Shown: positions 36,203-44,898, counted from the first letter of the stretch. The stretch is 64,000 nt of DNA from Candidatus Viadribacter manganicus (GCF_001679665.1 NZ_CP013244.1:1744980-1808979); one strand, 5' to 3'. Numbers and translations: made by a program. Notes: a model not told the origin generated them from the sequence alone.

Positions 36203-36966
36203 GCTCGGTAGCCCTTAGCGAAGGATTCGATTGAGCGATGCTTGGATTCAAGGGCGACCAAGCTTCCTGCAACATCATACGTAAGCCGCTTATACTGATG
36301 CAGCCGCAGAAGAAGGGCATGCACCTCCGCTGGCCCGAGCATCGCGAGTCGCCACAGCAGACTCGTAGAAACTTTGCTGAAGCTGCCCTCAACCTGAGCG
36401 ATGAATACGACGTAGAACAACGCTACTTCGTCGCTCAGGGGGGTTACCGCGAACGCGTGGTTAGATTTGTTGCCCTGAAGCAAACCCAGGTCACGAGCCC
36501 CTTTTATAAGTCCTGTCGCTGTGCGTTCGAAGCTGTATCGGGTCGGCTCCTTAGTCCTAGCCATTTCTTTCCAAAGAGCGGCGAGAAAAGGATGCAGGTC
36601 GATGCTCCTCACCTGGTATCGCCCACGAACGTACTCTCCGAAAAGCCACTCGGTGACAAAGCTCCGGAAAGGCTGCTCCGTGGCGCCGATCAGGAGCCTG
36701 AGACAATCGCGCCACTCGTGGAATGGCATGCCCTGCTTCGCCAAGAGCAAGACCGGCGAAGCCGCTTCGATTGCGCGAAAACGCCGTCTCAACGTCGCTT
36801 TGACGGCGCCCTCGAGAGACATCGACCGAAATTGCCCCGCGAGGCTGCTCTCGAAGTTGTCATCGAACGATTTCTGATCGTTCCAGAGACGCGCCATTCG
36901 AAACGATTCATCGACGAGCATGCCGACAGTGACAAGGCGCGTGGACCACTCCGGCGCGGGGATCAT
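36199..36966 (-). CDS. brxA: BREX protein BrxA (DUF1819)
   Basis: A 255-aa protein whose place in the operon, size and composition fit BrxA (DUF1819). BrxA of studied systems is a small helical DNA-binding protein of NusB-like fold. Readable stretches include FSRMARLWND-like RMARLWNDQKSFDDNFES and WLFGEYVRGRYQVRSIDLHPFLAALWKEM. ATGA overlaps link it to brxE upstream and brxB downstream, so levels of the three should be tied by coupled translation. It has no membrane segment. The exact role in exclusion is not settled. Confidence 0.88.
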   Translation of the reverse strand: MIPAPEWSTRLVTVGMLVDESFRMARLWNDQKSFDDNFESSLAGQFRSMSLEGAVKATLRRRFRAIEAASPVLLLAKQGMPFHEWRDCLRLLIGATEQPFRSFVTEWLFGEYVRGRYQVRSIDLHPFLAALWKEMARTKEPTRYSFERTATGLIKGARDLGLLQGNKSNHAFAVTPLSDEVALFYVVFIAQVEGSFSKVSTSLLWRLAMLGPAEVHALLLRLHQYKRLTYDVAGSLVALESKHRSIESFAKGYRA

Positions 36967-37520
36967 GGCGCAGCCTCAGCGTAAGGCACGACAAGCTCGC
37001 CGATGCCGCCCAAGCCAAAGCCTAACGCAAGCAATGCAACCGCATTCCGCGAGCCGTCGAAGGAATCTCGAATCGCGACAGAACGTCCTTCGGCACACTT
37101 GCTCAGCCGCGTCGCTTTGCGGACCAGCGTCTGATCGATGAGATCAACTGCTGCCAGATTTGCTGACAGATCGGGCGCCGTCATACCCGCAACACGGTCA
37201 AAGAATGGCGCCCAATCGCTCGCCACGTCGCCCCACAAATCCCAGCGTTCATTGAAGGCCTCCTCAATGCTCGGCGTGAGGCTCCAAAGCGTCACGCGCT
37301 TCGCTGCCGGAAATACCTCGCTGCAGCGCGAGCTGGCCGCGAACATCGTGGCGCGCAGCTGTGCGAAATGGTGCGTCCGAGGCAACCCTCGCGAGAAGAC
37401 AAATGCTCCTCGCTGACTCAGCTGTCCGGACGTGTTCCACCATTGAGCAACATCCATCTCGCCGGTGCGAGCCACCACAGCTCGGACTTTCAACAGCCAA
37501 TCGAGATCGTCACCAGTCAT
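36963..37520 (-). CDS. brxE: BrxE-like protein, first gene of the BREX operon
   Basis: A 185-aa protein. The pattern LLKVRAVVARTGEMDVAQWW, GLPRTHHFAQLRATMFAA and CSEVF...TLWSL fits my recollection of the BrxE family, known as the first gene of BREX type 6 operons, ahead of brxA. It has no known activity. The start is uncertain: the ATG at 37520 is chosen because it directly precedes the conserved helix, but a GTG 7 codons earlier is possible. The stop overlaps the brxA ATG (ATGA). Finding BrxE together with BrxL, but without BrxD or BrxHI, makes this operon a mix of type 6 head and type 1 tail. No WYL-domain BrxR regulator is seen. Confidence 0.75.
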   Translation of the reverse strand: MTGDDLDWLLKVRAVVARTGEMDVAQWWNTSGQLSQRGAFVFSRGLPRTHHFAQLRATMFAASSRCSEVFPAAKRVTLWSLTPSIEEAFNERWDLWGDVASDWAPFFDRVAGMTAPDLSANLAAVDLIDQTLVRKATRLSKCAEGRSVAIRDSFDGSRNAVALLALGFGLGGIGELVVPYAEAAP

Positions 37521-37821
37521 GGAAGCCCAACACCCGCCCACCTGTTGATATGACCACTTCCATTCAGGGAGCGGCTCCGAATCCGTGCGGCGACTATAAC
37601 CGAAATGAAGCGCGCGCTCGCCTGGCGGTGCTCCAGCTCCTCGTCCGATGCCGCTCTAGCCGGATCACGTTAGTGCGCTGGAATTACAGGCTTCTCGAGC
37701 CCCTTTCTACTTTGAGGCGCTCGAAGATGTCGGCCTCTGTCTTGGCGAAGGTGACTTCCCAGCCTACTTTCGATGAACAGCCCGCCTCAACTAGGCGCTA
37801 AACAGCAAGCTTGATCATCCT
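37521..37821. other. Region upstream of the BREX operon
   Basis: About 300 bases without a supported gene; the BREX promoter should lie here, reading leftward. On the minus strand GGTTATAGT (near 37595) could serve as a -10 element, with no clear -35. CGGAGCCGCTCC (37567-37580 region) is a short imperfect palindrome between it and brxE. Nothing firm can be said about control. Confidence 0.4.
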
Positions 37822-38190
37822 TCACCTCATCGGCTGCGCCGCGATCCAGGCGCGAAGATCCTCCGATGGAATTAGCGTTCGGCTTCCGAGTTTGATCGCC
37901 CGCAGTCTTCGCTCCGCGATAGCCTTGTAGAGCGTCGTTTTGCCGATGCCCAACGCCGTCGCAGCTTCTTTGAGATTGTAAGTCAGTTTCTCGACGGGCA
38001 GAGCAACTCGCTCCGGCGGTGGCGGCGGCACGCTCTGCACCTCCGGCACCAGAGTCTCCGGCGTCTTAAGCGGTTCAGCCGCTATCTGCTCGAACAAATC
38101 AATTGCGGATCGCAGGTGCTGACAGAGTGCGAATATCCGCGCGTCGCGCGCCTTCATCTGCGCCACCTGAAATGCGCCTAAACCTCTCAT
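37822..38190 (-). CDS. Excisionase-type helix-turn-helix protein
   Basis: A 122-aa protein. Residues ~65-120 (LTYNLKEAATALGIGKTTLYKAIAERRL, IKLGSRTLIPSEDLRAWI) form a MerR-like winged helix of the excisionase/HTH_17 type, which binds DNA and either bends it for site-specific recombination or regulates transcription. The N-terminal half is helical (DARIFALCQHLRSAIDLFEQIA), then a Pro-rich linker. A GGAG site precedes the ATG. It sits between the tRNA-Val 3' end, the usual attachment site of islands, and the BREX operon on the same strand. It may be the excisionase of a vanished integrase or a BREX regulator. Confidence 0.75.
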   Translation of the reverse strand: MRGLGAFQVAQMKARDARIFALCQHLRSAIDLFEQIAAEPLKTPETLVPEVQSVPPPPPERVALPVEKLTYNLKEAATALGIGKTTLYKAIAERRLRAIKLGSRTLIPSEDLRAWIAAQPMR

Positions 38191-38344
38191 CGCTCATGCT
38201 CCAGTCTTCGGTCGACCGGCTCGTTGGCGAGACGGCGACTTCCCTCCGACGAGAGAAGAGCACGAAGCAACTATGAGTGCGCCAAAGAGAACGTCCGCGC
38301 GTGGCAAGTCGCAGCCTGATTGCCGTTCACGACCACCCCGTAAA

Positions 38345-38413
38345 AGTTTTACACGTTCGGCAGGCGTTCACGGCATTTTGCCGGAAGTTTTACAGGCTAA
38401 GTGCTTGTAAAGA
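38345..38413. repeat. Short repeats next to the tRNA 3' end
   Basis: AGTTTTACA occurs at 38345 and 38386, 41 bases (about four helical turns) apart; GTAAAAGTTTTAC at 38340-38352 is a palindrome around one G, and CTTGTAAAG at 38404 carries the inverse word. Between them CGGCA-ttt-TGCCG can form a hairpin. Phased repeats like these beside a tRNA are typical of recombination-accessory sites, but binding is not shown. Confidence 0.4.
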
Positions 38414-38488
38414 TGGTGGGCGCGACAGGGATCGAACCTGTGACCCCCACGATGTCAACGTGGTGCTCTCCCGCTGAGCTACGCGCCC
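38414..38488 (-). tRNA. tRNA-Val (GAC anticodon)
   Basis: A 75-nt cloverleaf with CCA encoded. The acceptor stem is GGGCGCG with CGCGCCC, followed by A and CCA at 38414-38416. The D arm is GCTCAGCGGGAGAGC, the anticodon loop TTGACAT gives GAC (valine), and the T arm is ACAGG-TTCGATC-CCTGT. The 3' end faces the accessory region, the usual arrangement when an element has inserted into a tRNA gene. I could not find a second copy of the 3' end in the window. Confidence 0.95.
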
Positions 38489-38549
38489 GATTACCTGCGA
38501 ACAGGTCCTGCGTTGGGTGGAGGGCCTATACAGGCCCCATTCGGATTCC

Positions 38550-38912
38550 TCAAGCCGCCGCGATCACTCGTTCGATCTCGACCACCAAGTCCTTCAAATG
38601 GAAGGGCTTGGAGAGGACCTTCGCGTCCTTCGGCGCCTGGCTTTGAGCCGAAAGCGCCACCGCCGCGAAGCCGGTGATGAAAACGATCTTCATGGCCGGA
38701 TCGGCCTCGGCGCCCCGGCGCGCAAGCTCAATACCGTCCAGACCCGGCATGACGATGTCGGTCAGCAGCAGGTCGAATGAGGCATGTTCAAGCGCTTCCC
38801 AGGCGGCGTCGCCATCGCCATAACCGGCGACGTCGTGCCCGGCGCGCGTAAGGCTCGACACCAGGAACGCCCGGAGTGAGTCATCATCTTCGGCTAGTAG
38901 AATTCGCGCCAT
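38550..38912 (-). CDS. cpdR: Single-domain response regulator CpdR
   Basis: A 120-aa receiver domain with no output domain. It starts ILLAEDDDSLRAFL with the acidic pocket, has the phosphoacceptor Asp in LLLTDIVMPGLDGIELARR (~residue 52), Thr in VFITGFAA and Lys in LSKPFHLKDL. The near-identity to CpdR of alphaproteobacteria is clear along its length. In Caulobacter, unphosphorylated CpdR delivers substrates and ClpXP to the cell pole for degradation of CtrA and PopA-linked targets, and the CckA-ChpT relay phosphorylates it. It is a monocistronic core gene and marks the return to ordinary chromosome just beyond the tRNA. Confidence 0.92.
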   Translation of the reverse strand: MARILLAEDDDSLRAFLVSSLTRAGHDVAGYGDGDAAWEALEHASFDLLLTDIVMPGLDGIELARRGAEADPAMKIVFITGFAAVALSAQSQAPKDAKVLSKPFHLKDLVVEIERVIAAA

Positions 38913-39020
38913 TCGCCAGCAGCTCCGGAACTTCCGGCCCCTTTCAACCGGTAACGCCTAGCACACACCTGGTAAAGGCCGCCTGAACCGCCACACACAG
39001 CCGGTAAACAGGCGTAAAGA

Positions 39021-39049
39021 TTGACGCGGCAGTAAGCGACGCGAACAAT
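39021..39049 (+). promoter_or_regulatory. Probable sigma-70 promoter for the N-formylglutamate amidohydrolase gene
   Basis: TTGACG (39021-39026), a 17-base spacer and AACAAT (39044-39049). Transcription would begin about 7 bases on, at or next to the ATG at 39058, so the mRNA may be leaderless; no ribosome binding site is seen before that ATG. Confidence 0.5.
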
Positions 39050-39057
39050 AACAGCGC

Positions 39058-39969
39058 ATGAACCCGACCGACCTCGGCTCAAACACGGCGCCGGCCGCTG
39101 CGGATGGCGAACGCCACGCGGAGGCGCAGGCGGAGCCGCCGTTCGTATTGATTGAGCCGCTCCGGCGGACCGCCCCCCTGATCTTCGCCTCCCCGCACAG
39201 CGGCCGGCGCTATCCACCAGAGCTTTTGGCCGACGCGCGCGTCAGCCTCATCAGTCTGCGCCGCTCAGAGGATGCCTACGTCGACGAATTGTTCGCCGGC
39301 GCCGCCGCTCATGGCGCGTCTGTGCTCTCCGGTACGATCGCCCGCGCTTATGTCGACCTCAACCGCGATCCGGCCGAGCTCGATCCGGAGATGTTCGACG
39401 AACGGCCACCGCCCTCGCCGCACACCAATTCCGCGCGTGTGCAGGCAGGCCTCGGCGCCATTCCCCGCATCAGCGGCGATGGTCAGGCCATTTACCGGCG
39501 CAAGCTTTCGCTGAGCGAAGCGGACCGACGAATCAACGCCGTGCATCGCCCCTATCACGCGCTGCTGCAGAACCTAGTTGCAGAGACCAAAGAGCTGTTC
39601 GGATGCGCCGTTCTCATCGATTGCCATTCGATGCCGAACAACGCGCGCGGCGCGCATGCGCCCGATGTCGTGCTCGGCGACCGCTTCGGCGCGTCCTGCC
39701 ACCCTTCAGTGACCGCGCTTGCCGAAGCGACGCTGCGGCGGTTGGGCTATCGCGTGGCGCGGAACACACCATTCGCTGGCGGTCACACGACCCAGACATA
39801 CGGCCGGCCCGCGACAAGCGTTCATGCACTGCAGATTGAGATCAATCGCGGGCTTTACGTCGATGAACGCACCCTCGAGCGCACCAACGGTTACGCACGC
39901 GTGCGCGCCGACATGACTCGCCTGGCCGAAGCTCTCAGCGCCGCCGCGTTACACAAGAGCTTGGCCTAG
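39058..39969 (+). CDS. N-formylglutamate amidohydrolase family protein
   Basis: A 303-aa hydrolase of the FGase family, which splits N-formylglutamate to glutamate and formate, the last step of one histidine-degradation route. Family stretches are clear: LIFASPHSGRRYPPEL near residue 40, SEDAYVDELFAGA, RAYVDLNRDPAELDPEMF near 100, VLIDCHSMPN near 188, and GGHTTQTYGRP near 240, with the zinc-binding His and Glu residues. The first ~30 residues are a variable extension. No other hut genes are near, so it may act on a related formyl- or acyl-amino acid. It is divergent from cpdR. Confidence 0.88.
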   Translation: MNPTDLGSNTAPAAADGERHAEAQAEPPFVLIEPLRRTAPLIFASPHSGRRYPPELLADARVSLISLRRSEDAYVDELFAGAAAHGASVLSGTIARAYVDLNRDPAELDPEMFDERPPPSPHTNSARVQAGLGAIPRISGDGQAIYRRKLSLSEADRRINAVHRPYHALLQNLVAETKELFGCAVLIDCHSMPNNARGAHAPDVVLGDRFGASCHPSVTALAEATLRRLGYRVARNTPFAGGHTTQTYGRPATSVHALQIEINRGLYVDERTLERTNGYARVRADMTRLAEALSAAALHKSLA

Positions 39970-39970
39970 A

Positions 39971-40699
39971 TCACGTCGCCGCTTGCATGCTTGTGAGAGC
40001 ATGGAACGCGCAGATCAGCGAAAGCACCAATCCTGAAAGCAGGACGAGCAGTATCAGCACGATCGTGTAGACTATCGACTTGATCCATGCACCACTTAAG
40101 GTATCCGCAATCACGCCGCGCGCGCCGCGCAACGTCGTCAAAAAATACGCAAGCACCACGATCGCGGGCGAAATCCAGACCAACGCAAACATGTTCGGCA
40201 AAGCCATTGTCGGCAGCAACAGCAAGCCAACGACCGTGCCCGCAGTCAGCACGCCCATCGCAATGTTGAGCCGGCTTGGCCAGGAAAGCTGCGGTCGAAA
40301 CCAGCCAAGAGCGAAGACGCTGAGCGATGTGAAGAGCGTCAGCAAGATGGACTGAAGAAAGCCAAATGCGTTGGCGTAGTGACTGATGAACGTTGGCAGA
40401 TCACCACCGGCGGCACGCTCGAAGATTTCGCGGGAAGCAGGATCCATCGCTGCGAACTGGCGCGTGAGCATGCCTTCCCAGCCGCCCACAGGGCCGAGAT
40501 CAGCACTTGCAAACCGACAAGACCGAACACGAGCCGCAAAGCAGGCGTGTAGCTGTGGCGATCACGATTGGCGTACGATTCAAAAACGCGCCGCGGCCGC
40601 AAAAAACAAATCGCGCACCGTCTTGAGGGATCGGAAATTGAAGCCGAACGCGTCCTCGACAGCGTCGTTCAGTTCTTCGCGTTTACTCGGTTCGGTCAC
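39971..40699 (-). pseudogene. DUF3667-like membrane protein with two compensating frameshifts
   Basis: Three consecutive minus-strand frames read as one protein: GTG at 40699 (after GAGGGGG) gives VTEPSKREELNDAVEDAFGF...KTVRDLFF; then RPRRVFESYANRDRHSYTPALRLVFGLVGLQVLIS; then GGWEGMLTRQFAAMD and four membrane segments to the stop at 39971. The first switch is at T6 near 40594 (one T too many), the second at GGG near 40491 (one G too few). Both are homopolymers, so sequencing or assembly indels are as likely as decay. The repaired protein of ~242 aa resembles DUF3667/Yip1-like inner-membrane proteins. Function unknown. Confidence 0.7.
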
Positions 40700-40744
40700 A
40701 GATCCCCCTCTACCGCTAGCTAGCCTGCGGTCGTACCCGCGCCC

Positions 40745-40778
40745 AAAGAAAAAACCGCCGGGCTGTGAGGCCCGGCGG
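40745..40778 (-). terminator. Strong intrinsic terminator on the minus strand
   Basis: On the minus strand CCGCCGGGC, a 6-base loop and GCCCGGCGG form a perfect 9-bp stem followed directly by TTTTTTC (40749-40754). No known minus-strand gene lies between it and typA, so it implies a transcript that starts within 40780-41070. Confidence 0.75.
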
Positions 40779-41072
40779 CGAAAGGTAAAATAGGGAGGAA
40801 ACGCCCGATAGGGCGGGAGCGGGATCGCGAAACCCCGCAACGCCATAAACTTATTTCGCAACGCAGCATTTTGCAAGGTGAACCGAACGTCACGTTTTTG
40901 TAAACTCATATAAAGATCTGATTTAATTTGATTTTTTAGCTCACCATCCCATATTGCACGTGCTAACATGCATACCCGCATGGGTCCTGCATAAGGAATC
41001 TCCAGGTCTGCCGTTGAAGCAGGCGCCTATCGCGGGCAGAAGCCTGCCCTTCCCGTCTGAAAGCCCAGAATT
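40779..41072. other. typA upstream region with a possible minus-strand small RNA
   Basis: Contains the typA promoter and, on the minus strand, hairpins GCGGG...CCCGC and CGCCC-tatc-GGGCG immediately before the terminator at 40745-40778, consistent with a ~100-150 nt small RNA. An AT-rich patch (40910-40940, with ttatat on the minus strand) may be a promoter. No protein-coding frame is convincing. Confidence 0.4.
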
Positions 41073-42914
41073 ATGGCCGAGCGCCTCCGCAACCTCGCGA
41101 TCATCGCCCACGTCGACCATGGCAAGACCACTTTGGTCGACCAACTGCTTACCCAGGGCGGCGCCTTCCGCGCCAACGAAGCCCGGCAAGAGCGCGCCAT
41201 GGATTCCAACGATCAAGAGCGTGAGCGCGGCATTACCATTCTCGCAAAATGCACTTCGATCCTCTGGGACAAGGACGGCGAAGAATATCGCCTGAACATC
41301 GTCGACACGCCCGGCCACGCCGATTTCGGCGGCGAAGTCGAACGTATCCTCGGCATGGTTGATGGTTGCGTGATCCTGGTCGACGCCAGCGAAGGCGTGA
41401 TGCCGCAAACCAAGTTCGTGCTGTCGAAAGCGCTTGCGCGCGGTCTGAAGCCGATGGTCGTTCTGAACAAGGTTGACCGCCCGAGCGCCAATCCAGACCA
41501 GGCGCTGAATGAGATCTTCGAACTTTTCCTCGCGCTCGGCGCCAGCGACGAACAAGCCGATTTCCCGATCCTCTACGCGTCCGGCAAAGAAGGATGGGCA
41601 AAGACGGAAATGAGCGGCGAGAACAAGGATCTCACGCCCCTCTTCGAACTTATCGTCCGCCACGTACCTGAGCCCGAGCCGATCACGCGCAAGGACGAGC
41701 CGTTCGCGTTCCTCGTCACCATGCTCGACTCTGACCACTTCCTAGGCCGCGTTCTCACGGGCCGCGTCGAAAGCGGTCGCGTGAAGGTTGGCGACAGCGT
41801 CAAATCGCTTGGTCGTGACGGCAAGGAAATCGAGCGCGGCCGCCTTACCAAGCTGCTCTCTTTCCGCGGCCTGAAGCGCGTGCCCGTCGATAGCGCGGAA
41901 GCTGGCGACATCATCGCCATTGCCGGCCTTACCGACACCACCGTCGCCGACACGATCGGCGCCATCGATCTTGCTGCGCCACTGCCCTCGACGCCGATCG
42001 ATCCGCCAACGCTCGCGATCACGGTTTCGATCAACGATTCACCGCTCGCCGGCCGCGCCGGTGACAAAGTGCAGAGCCGCGTCATTCGCGCCCGCTTACT
42101 GGCGGAAGCGGAATCGAACGTCGCCATTCGCGTCACCGAAACCGCAAACAAGGACGCCTACGAAGTTGCCGGCCGCGGCGAACTTCAACTCGGCGTGCTC
42201 GTCGAAACCATGCGCCGCGAAGGCTTCGAGCTCTCGCTCTCGCGCCCGAAAGTGCTAACGCGCAGCGAGAACGGCCAGACGCTAGAGCCGGTGGAAGAAG
42301 TCGTCATCGATGTGGACGACGAATACACCGGCGTCGTCATCGAGAAGATGAGCATCCGCAAAGGCGAGCTGCAGGACATGCGCCCCTCGGGCGGCGGCAA
42401 AACTCGCCTGGTCATGCTGGCGCCGTCGCGCGGCATGGTCGGTTATCACGGCGAATTCCTCACGGACACGCGTGGCTCGGGCGTCATGAACCGCCTCTTC
42501 CACTCGTGGGCGCCGTGGAAGGGTGAAATTCCGGGCCGGCGCAATGGCGCGTTGATCTCAAACGACAAGGGTCAATCGACTGCCTACGCGCTGTGGAATC
42601 TCGAAGAGCGCGGCCAGATGTTCATCGCCGACGGCGAAGATGTCTATGAGGGCATGATCATCGGCGAGAACAGCCGCGGCGAAGATCTCGACGTGAACCC
42701 GCTCAAGGGCAAGAAACTCACCAACGTCCGCGCATCCGGTAAGGATGAATCCATCCGCCTCACCCCGCCGCGCCGCCTCACGCTCGAGCAAGCCATGGCT
42801 TGGATCGAGGATGACGAACTGGTTGAAGTCACGCCTGCCGCCATCCGCATCCGCAAAGCCCACCTCGATCCAAACGAGCGCAAGAAGGCTCAGCGCGCGA
42901 AGGAAGCCGGCTGA
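41073..42914 (+). CDS. typA: Translational GTPase TypA/BipA
   Basis: A 613-aa ribosome-associated GTPase of the EF-G/LepA class, involved in late assembly of the large ribosomal subunit and in stress and cold adaptation. The G motifs are in order: AHVDHGKTT (G1), ERGITI (G2), [14 protein letters not shown] (G3), NKVDR (G4) and SGKEGWAK (G5). They are followed by the EF-Tu-like domain 2, EF-G-like domains III and V ([20 protein letters not shown]) and the TypA-specific C-terminal domain ([23 protein letters not shown] [18 protein letters not shown]). The length is standard and no residue appears to be missing. It is monocistronic. Confidence 0.96.
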   Translation: MAERLRNLAIIAHVDHGKTTLVDQLLTQGGAFRANEARQERAMDSNDQERERGITILAKCTSILWDKDGEEYRLNIVDTPGHADFGGEVERILGMVDGCVILVDASEGVMPQTKFVLSKALARGLKPMVVLNKVDRPSANPDQALNEIFELFLALGASDEQADFPILYASGKEGWAKTEMSGENKDLTPLFELIVRHVPEPEPITRKDEPFAFLVTMLDSDHFLGRVLTGRVESGRVKVGDSVKSLGRDGKEIERGRLTKLLSFRGLKRVPVDSAEAGDIIAIAGLTDTTVADTIGAIDLAAPLPSTPIDPPTLAITVSINDSPLAGRAGDKVQSRVIRARLLAEAESNVAIRVTETANKDAYEVAGRGELQLGVLVETMRREGFELSLSRPKVLTRSENGQTLEPVEEVVIDVDDEYTGVVIEKMSIRKGELQDMRPSGGGKTRLVMLAPSRGMVGYHGEFLTDTRGSGVMNRLFHSWAPWKGEIPGRRNGALISNDKGQSTAYALWNLEERGQMFIADGEDVYEGMIIGENSRGEDLDVNPLKGKKLTNVRASGKDESIRLTPPRRLTLEQAMAWIEDDELVEVTPAAIRIRKAHLDPNERKKAQRAKEAG

Positions 42915-42924
42915 CGTCTACGCG

Positions 42925-43365
42925 TTAACGCTGCTCTTCTGGCGCCGGCACGTGTACGCCGCGGCGCCATACCACGCGCCGTTGCGGCAGCTGTGCTCGA
43001 ACGTCCACCGGTTGTGGACACGTGTATTCCACTTCTCGCATCTGATCGGCGCCAGTAACCTCGGTGCCGTAGCAGCCCATTGGCGTAAGCACCGCATTCG
43101 CCGCCGCGCCCCACCACAAGATGCCAAGCGAGCGATCATTAGCGTAAATGGTCATGTTCTCGGCCATCAATAGGCCAAGGGCGCGCGGCTGGCCGCGAAC
43201 CACAAGCACACGCTGCGTGCGATCGTGAAACCATATCTGAAAGCGCTGATCGCCGACGAAGACATCGGCATCTGGCATTCCGGCAGGATAGGTGAAGGTT
43301 CTCTGGGTCGAAGCACAAGCGCCTAGCGCGAACAGGGCAACAAATAGGAACGCACGCATCTTCAT
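42925..43365 (-). CDS. Putative lipoprotein
   Basis: A 146-aa secreted protein. The signal MKMRAFLFVALFALGAC ends in an LGAC lipobox, so the mature protein would begin at Cys and be lipid-anchored, probably in the outer membrane. The rest is small and beta-like (VFVGDQRFQIWFHDRTQRVLVVRG) with no family I recognise. The ATG at 43365 has GGAG 7 bases upstream and gives a proper signal peptide; the longer frame does not. It converges with typA, with only 10 bases between the stop codons. Confidence 0.7.
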   Translation of the reverse strand: MKMRAFLFVALFALGACASTQRTFTYPAGMPDADVFVGDQRFQIWFHDRTQRVLVVRGQPRALGLLMAENMTIYANDRSLGILWWGAAANAVLTPMGCYGTEVTGADQMREVEYTCPQPVDVRAQLPQRRVVWRRGVHVPAPEEQR

Positions 43366-43628
43366 CTTCGGCTCCGTATGAGACGAATAAGTCCCGCCTG
43401 AAGATGCACCACAAAGGGCAAGGCCATGTCGAAACCGTGGCCCCGGCGCGTTTACCAAAGCACGTGGCGCCGAAACGGGGCACAAATCGCCTGGCGCGCG
43501 CCTCGCATGCTCAACAAAAGCTTACGACGGAACAATTCGCGTCACAGAAGCGTGGCACGGTCCGTGCTCTCCAACTGCGCATAAGGCGGGCCCATGGGGG
43601 ACACCGCCATGAACAAGGGCGCACACCT

Positions 43629-44030
43629 ATGGCTAACGCCATCGACCTCCATGTCGGCAAACGGCTTCGCCGCCGTCGCCGTCTCTTGGGCCTCACCCAG
43701 CAACAACTGGCTGAGTCCATCGGCATCCGCTTTCAACAAATCCAGAAGTACGAATGCGGCGCCAACCGCGTGACGGCTTCTCGCCTGTACGAACTCGCCG
43801 TCGCGCTGAACGTGCCGGTGAACTACTTCTTCGAAGGCCTCCAGCAAGTTGCAGCTCCGGCAACGCCTGGCGCGCCTGCGAACGATCGCGATCTGATCGC
43901 GGCCGACGTTCTTTCGCAGAAGGAAACGCTGGAACTCATCCGCGCTTATTACAAACTCGGTGAACGTCCGCGTCGCCGCCTCCTCGATCTCGCGAAGGCG
44001 CTGCAAGACGAATCCACCGACGCGGCCTAA
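43629..44030 (+). CDS. XRE-family transcriptional regulator
   Basis: A 133-aa regulator of a type widespread in alphaproteobacteria. It opens IDLHVGKRLRRRRRLLGLTQ, and the helix-turn-helix is QQLAESIGIRFQQIQKYECGANRVTASRLYELA (residues ~25-57), followed by VPVNYFFEGL and a helical tail ending in LIRAYYKLGERPRRRLLDLAKAL. Relatives are Caulobacter HTH regulators of the SinR-like group. I chose the ATG at 43629 because it gives the family N terminus; the ORF extends upstream. A T-tailed hairpin follows at 44062. Confidence 0.85.
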   Translation: MANAIDLHVGKRLRRRRRLLGLTQQQLAESIGIRFQQIQKYECGANRVTASRLYELAVALNVPVNYFFEGLQQVAAPATPGAPANDRDLIAADVLSQKETLELIRAYYKLGERPRRRLLDLAKALQDESTDAA

Positions 44031-44061
44031 CCGCCGCCTCGGTTTGGGGGAAACGGGGACG

Positions 44062-44092
44062 GGCTCGGCATCTGCCGGGCCTGTTTTCGTTT
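44062..44092 (+). terminator. Intrinsic terminator after the XRE gene
   Basis: GGCTCGGCA and TGCCGGGCC (one G-T pair) form a 9-bp stem around a 2-base gap, followed by tgttttcgttt. It lies 32 bases after the XRE stop and just before hisN. Confidence 0.6.
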
Positions 44093-44115
44093 GTGCGTGA
44101 GCCTATAGTGCACCG

Positions 44116-44898
44116 ATGCCGGTTCACGACACAGCACGCCTTCTAGCTTTTGCCGACACTCTGGCGGATGCCGCACGCGCCGCAATCCTCCCCTATTTCC
44201 GCGCGCCGCACACAGTGGAGAGCAAAGGTTCGCTCTTCGATCCCGTGACCGATGCCGACAAAGCCGCAGAGCGCGCCATGCGCGCGCTCATCGAAGCGCA
44301 ATTCCCAGAGCACGGCGTGCTCGGCGAGGAATACGGCGAGACTCCCGGCGTGAGCGGCTATGAATGGGTGCTCGACCCGATCGACGGCACACGCGCCTTC
44401 ATTTCAGGCCTGCCGCTGTGGGGCGTGCTGATCGGCCTCACTTTCGAAGGCAAGCCAATCGTCGGCGTCATGGACCAGCCCTACTTGCGCGAACGCTATC
44501 GCGGTTGGAACGATGGCGCCGAATTGGTCACCGACGCCGGCGTCAGCCCACTTAAAGTGCGCGCATGCGCATCATTGAGCGAAGCGATCCTCTCAACCAC
44601 GGACCCATACATTCTGCCGGGCGACGAAGGCGCGGCCTTCTCGCGCGTGCGCCAACAGGCCAAGCTCACGCGATTTGGTTACGATTGCTACGCTTACGCC
44701 ATGGTCGCTTCAGGCACCATGGATTGCGTGATCGAGAGCGGCTTAAAGCCGTTCGACATCTGCGCGCTCATTCCAATCCTGAACGGCGCTGGAGGCGGCG
44801 TGTGCACTTGGGATGGCGGCGATGCGAGCCGCGGCGGCCAAGTGTTAGCGTTCGGAGACCCACGCGCGCGCGACGCAGCGCTGGGCTTACTGCGCTAA
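44116..44898 (+). CDS. hisN: Histidinol-phosphatase, inositol-monophosphatase type
   Basis: A 260-aa Mg2+-dependent phosphatase that removes phosphate from histidinol phosphate in histidine synthesis. Motifs of the IMPase fold are present: LFDPVTDADKAAERAMR, GVLGEEYGE with the metal-binding Glu, WVLDPIDGTRAFISGLPLWG, and KPFDICALIPILNGAGG near the C terminus. The DPIDGTRAF/SGLP form is that of the HisN group rather than SuhB. ATG at 44116 follows a T-tailed hairpin. The end overlaps the converging DsbA-like gene by 4 bases. Confidence 0.85.
   Translation: MPVHDTARLLAFADTLADAARAAILPYFRAPHTVESKGSLFDPVTDADKAAERAMRALIEAQFPEHGVLGEEYGETPGVSGYEWVLDPIDGTRAFISGLPLWGVLIGLTFEGKPIVGVMDQPYLRERYRGWNDGAELVTDAGVSPLKVRACASLSEAILSTTDPYILPGDEGAAFSRVRQQAKLTRFGYDCYAYAMVASGTMDCVIESGLKPFDICALIPILNGAGGGVCTWDGGDASRGGQVLAFGDPRARDAALGLLR

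Noticed and set aside
40941..41738. 265-codon minus-strand frame opposite typA
   Set aside because: typA motifs are complete on the + strand; the frame has no start signal and no family features.
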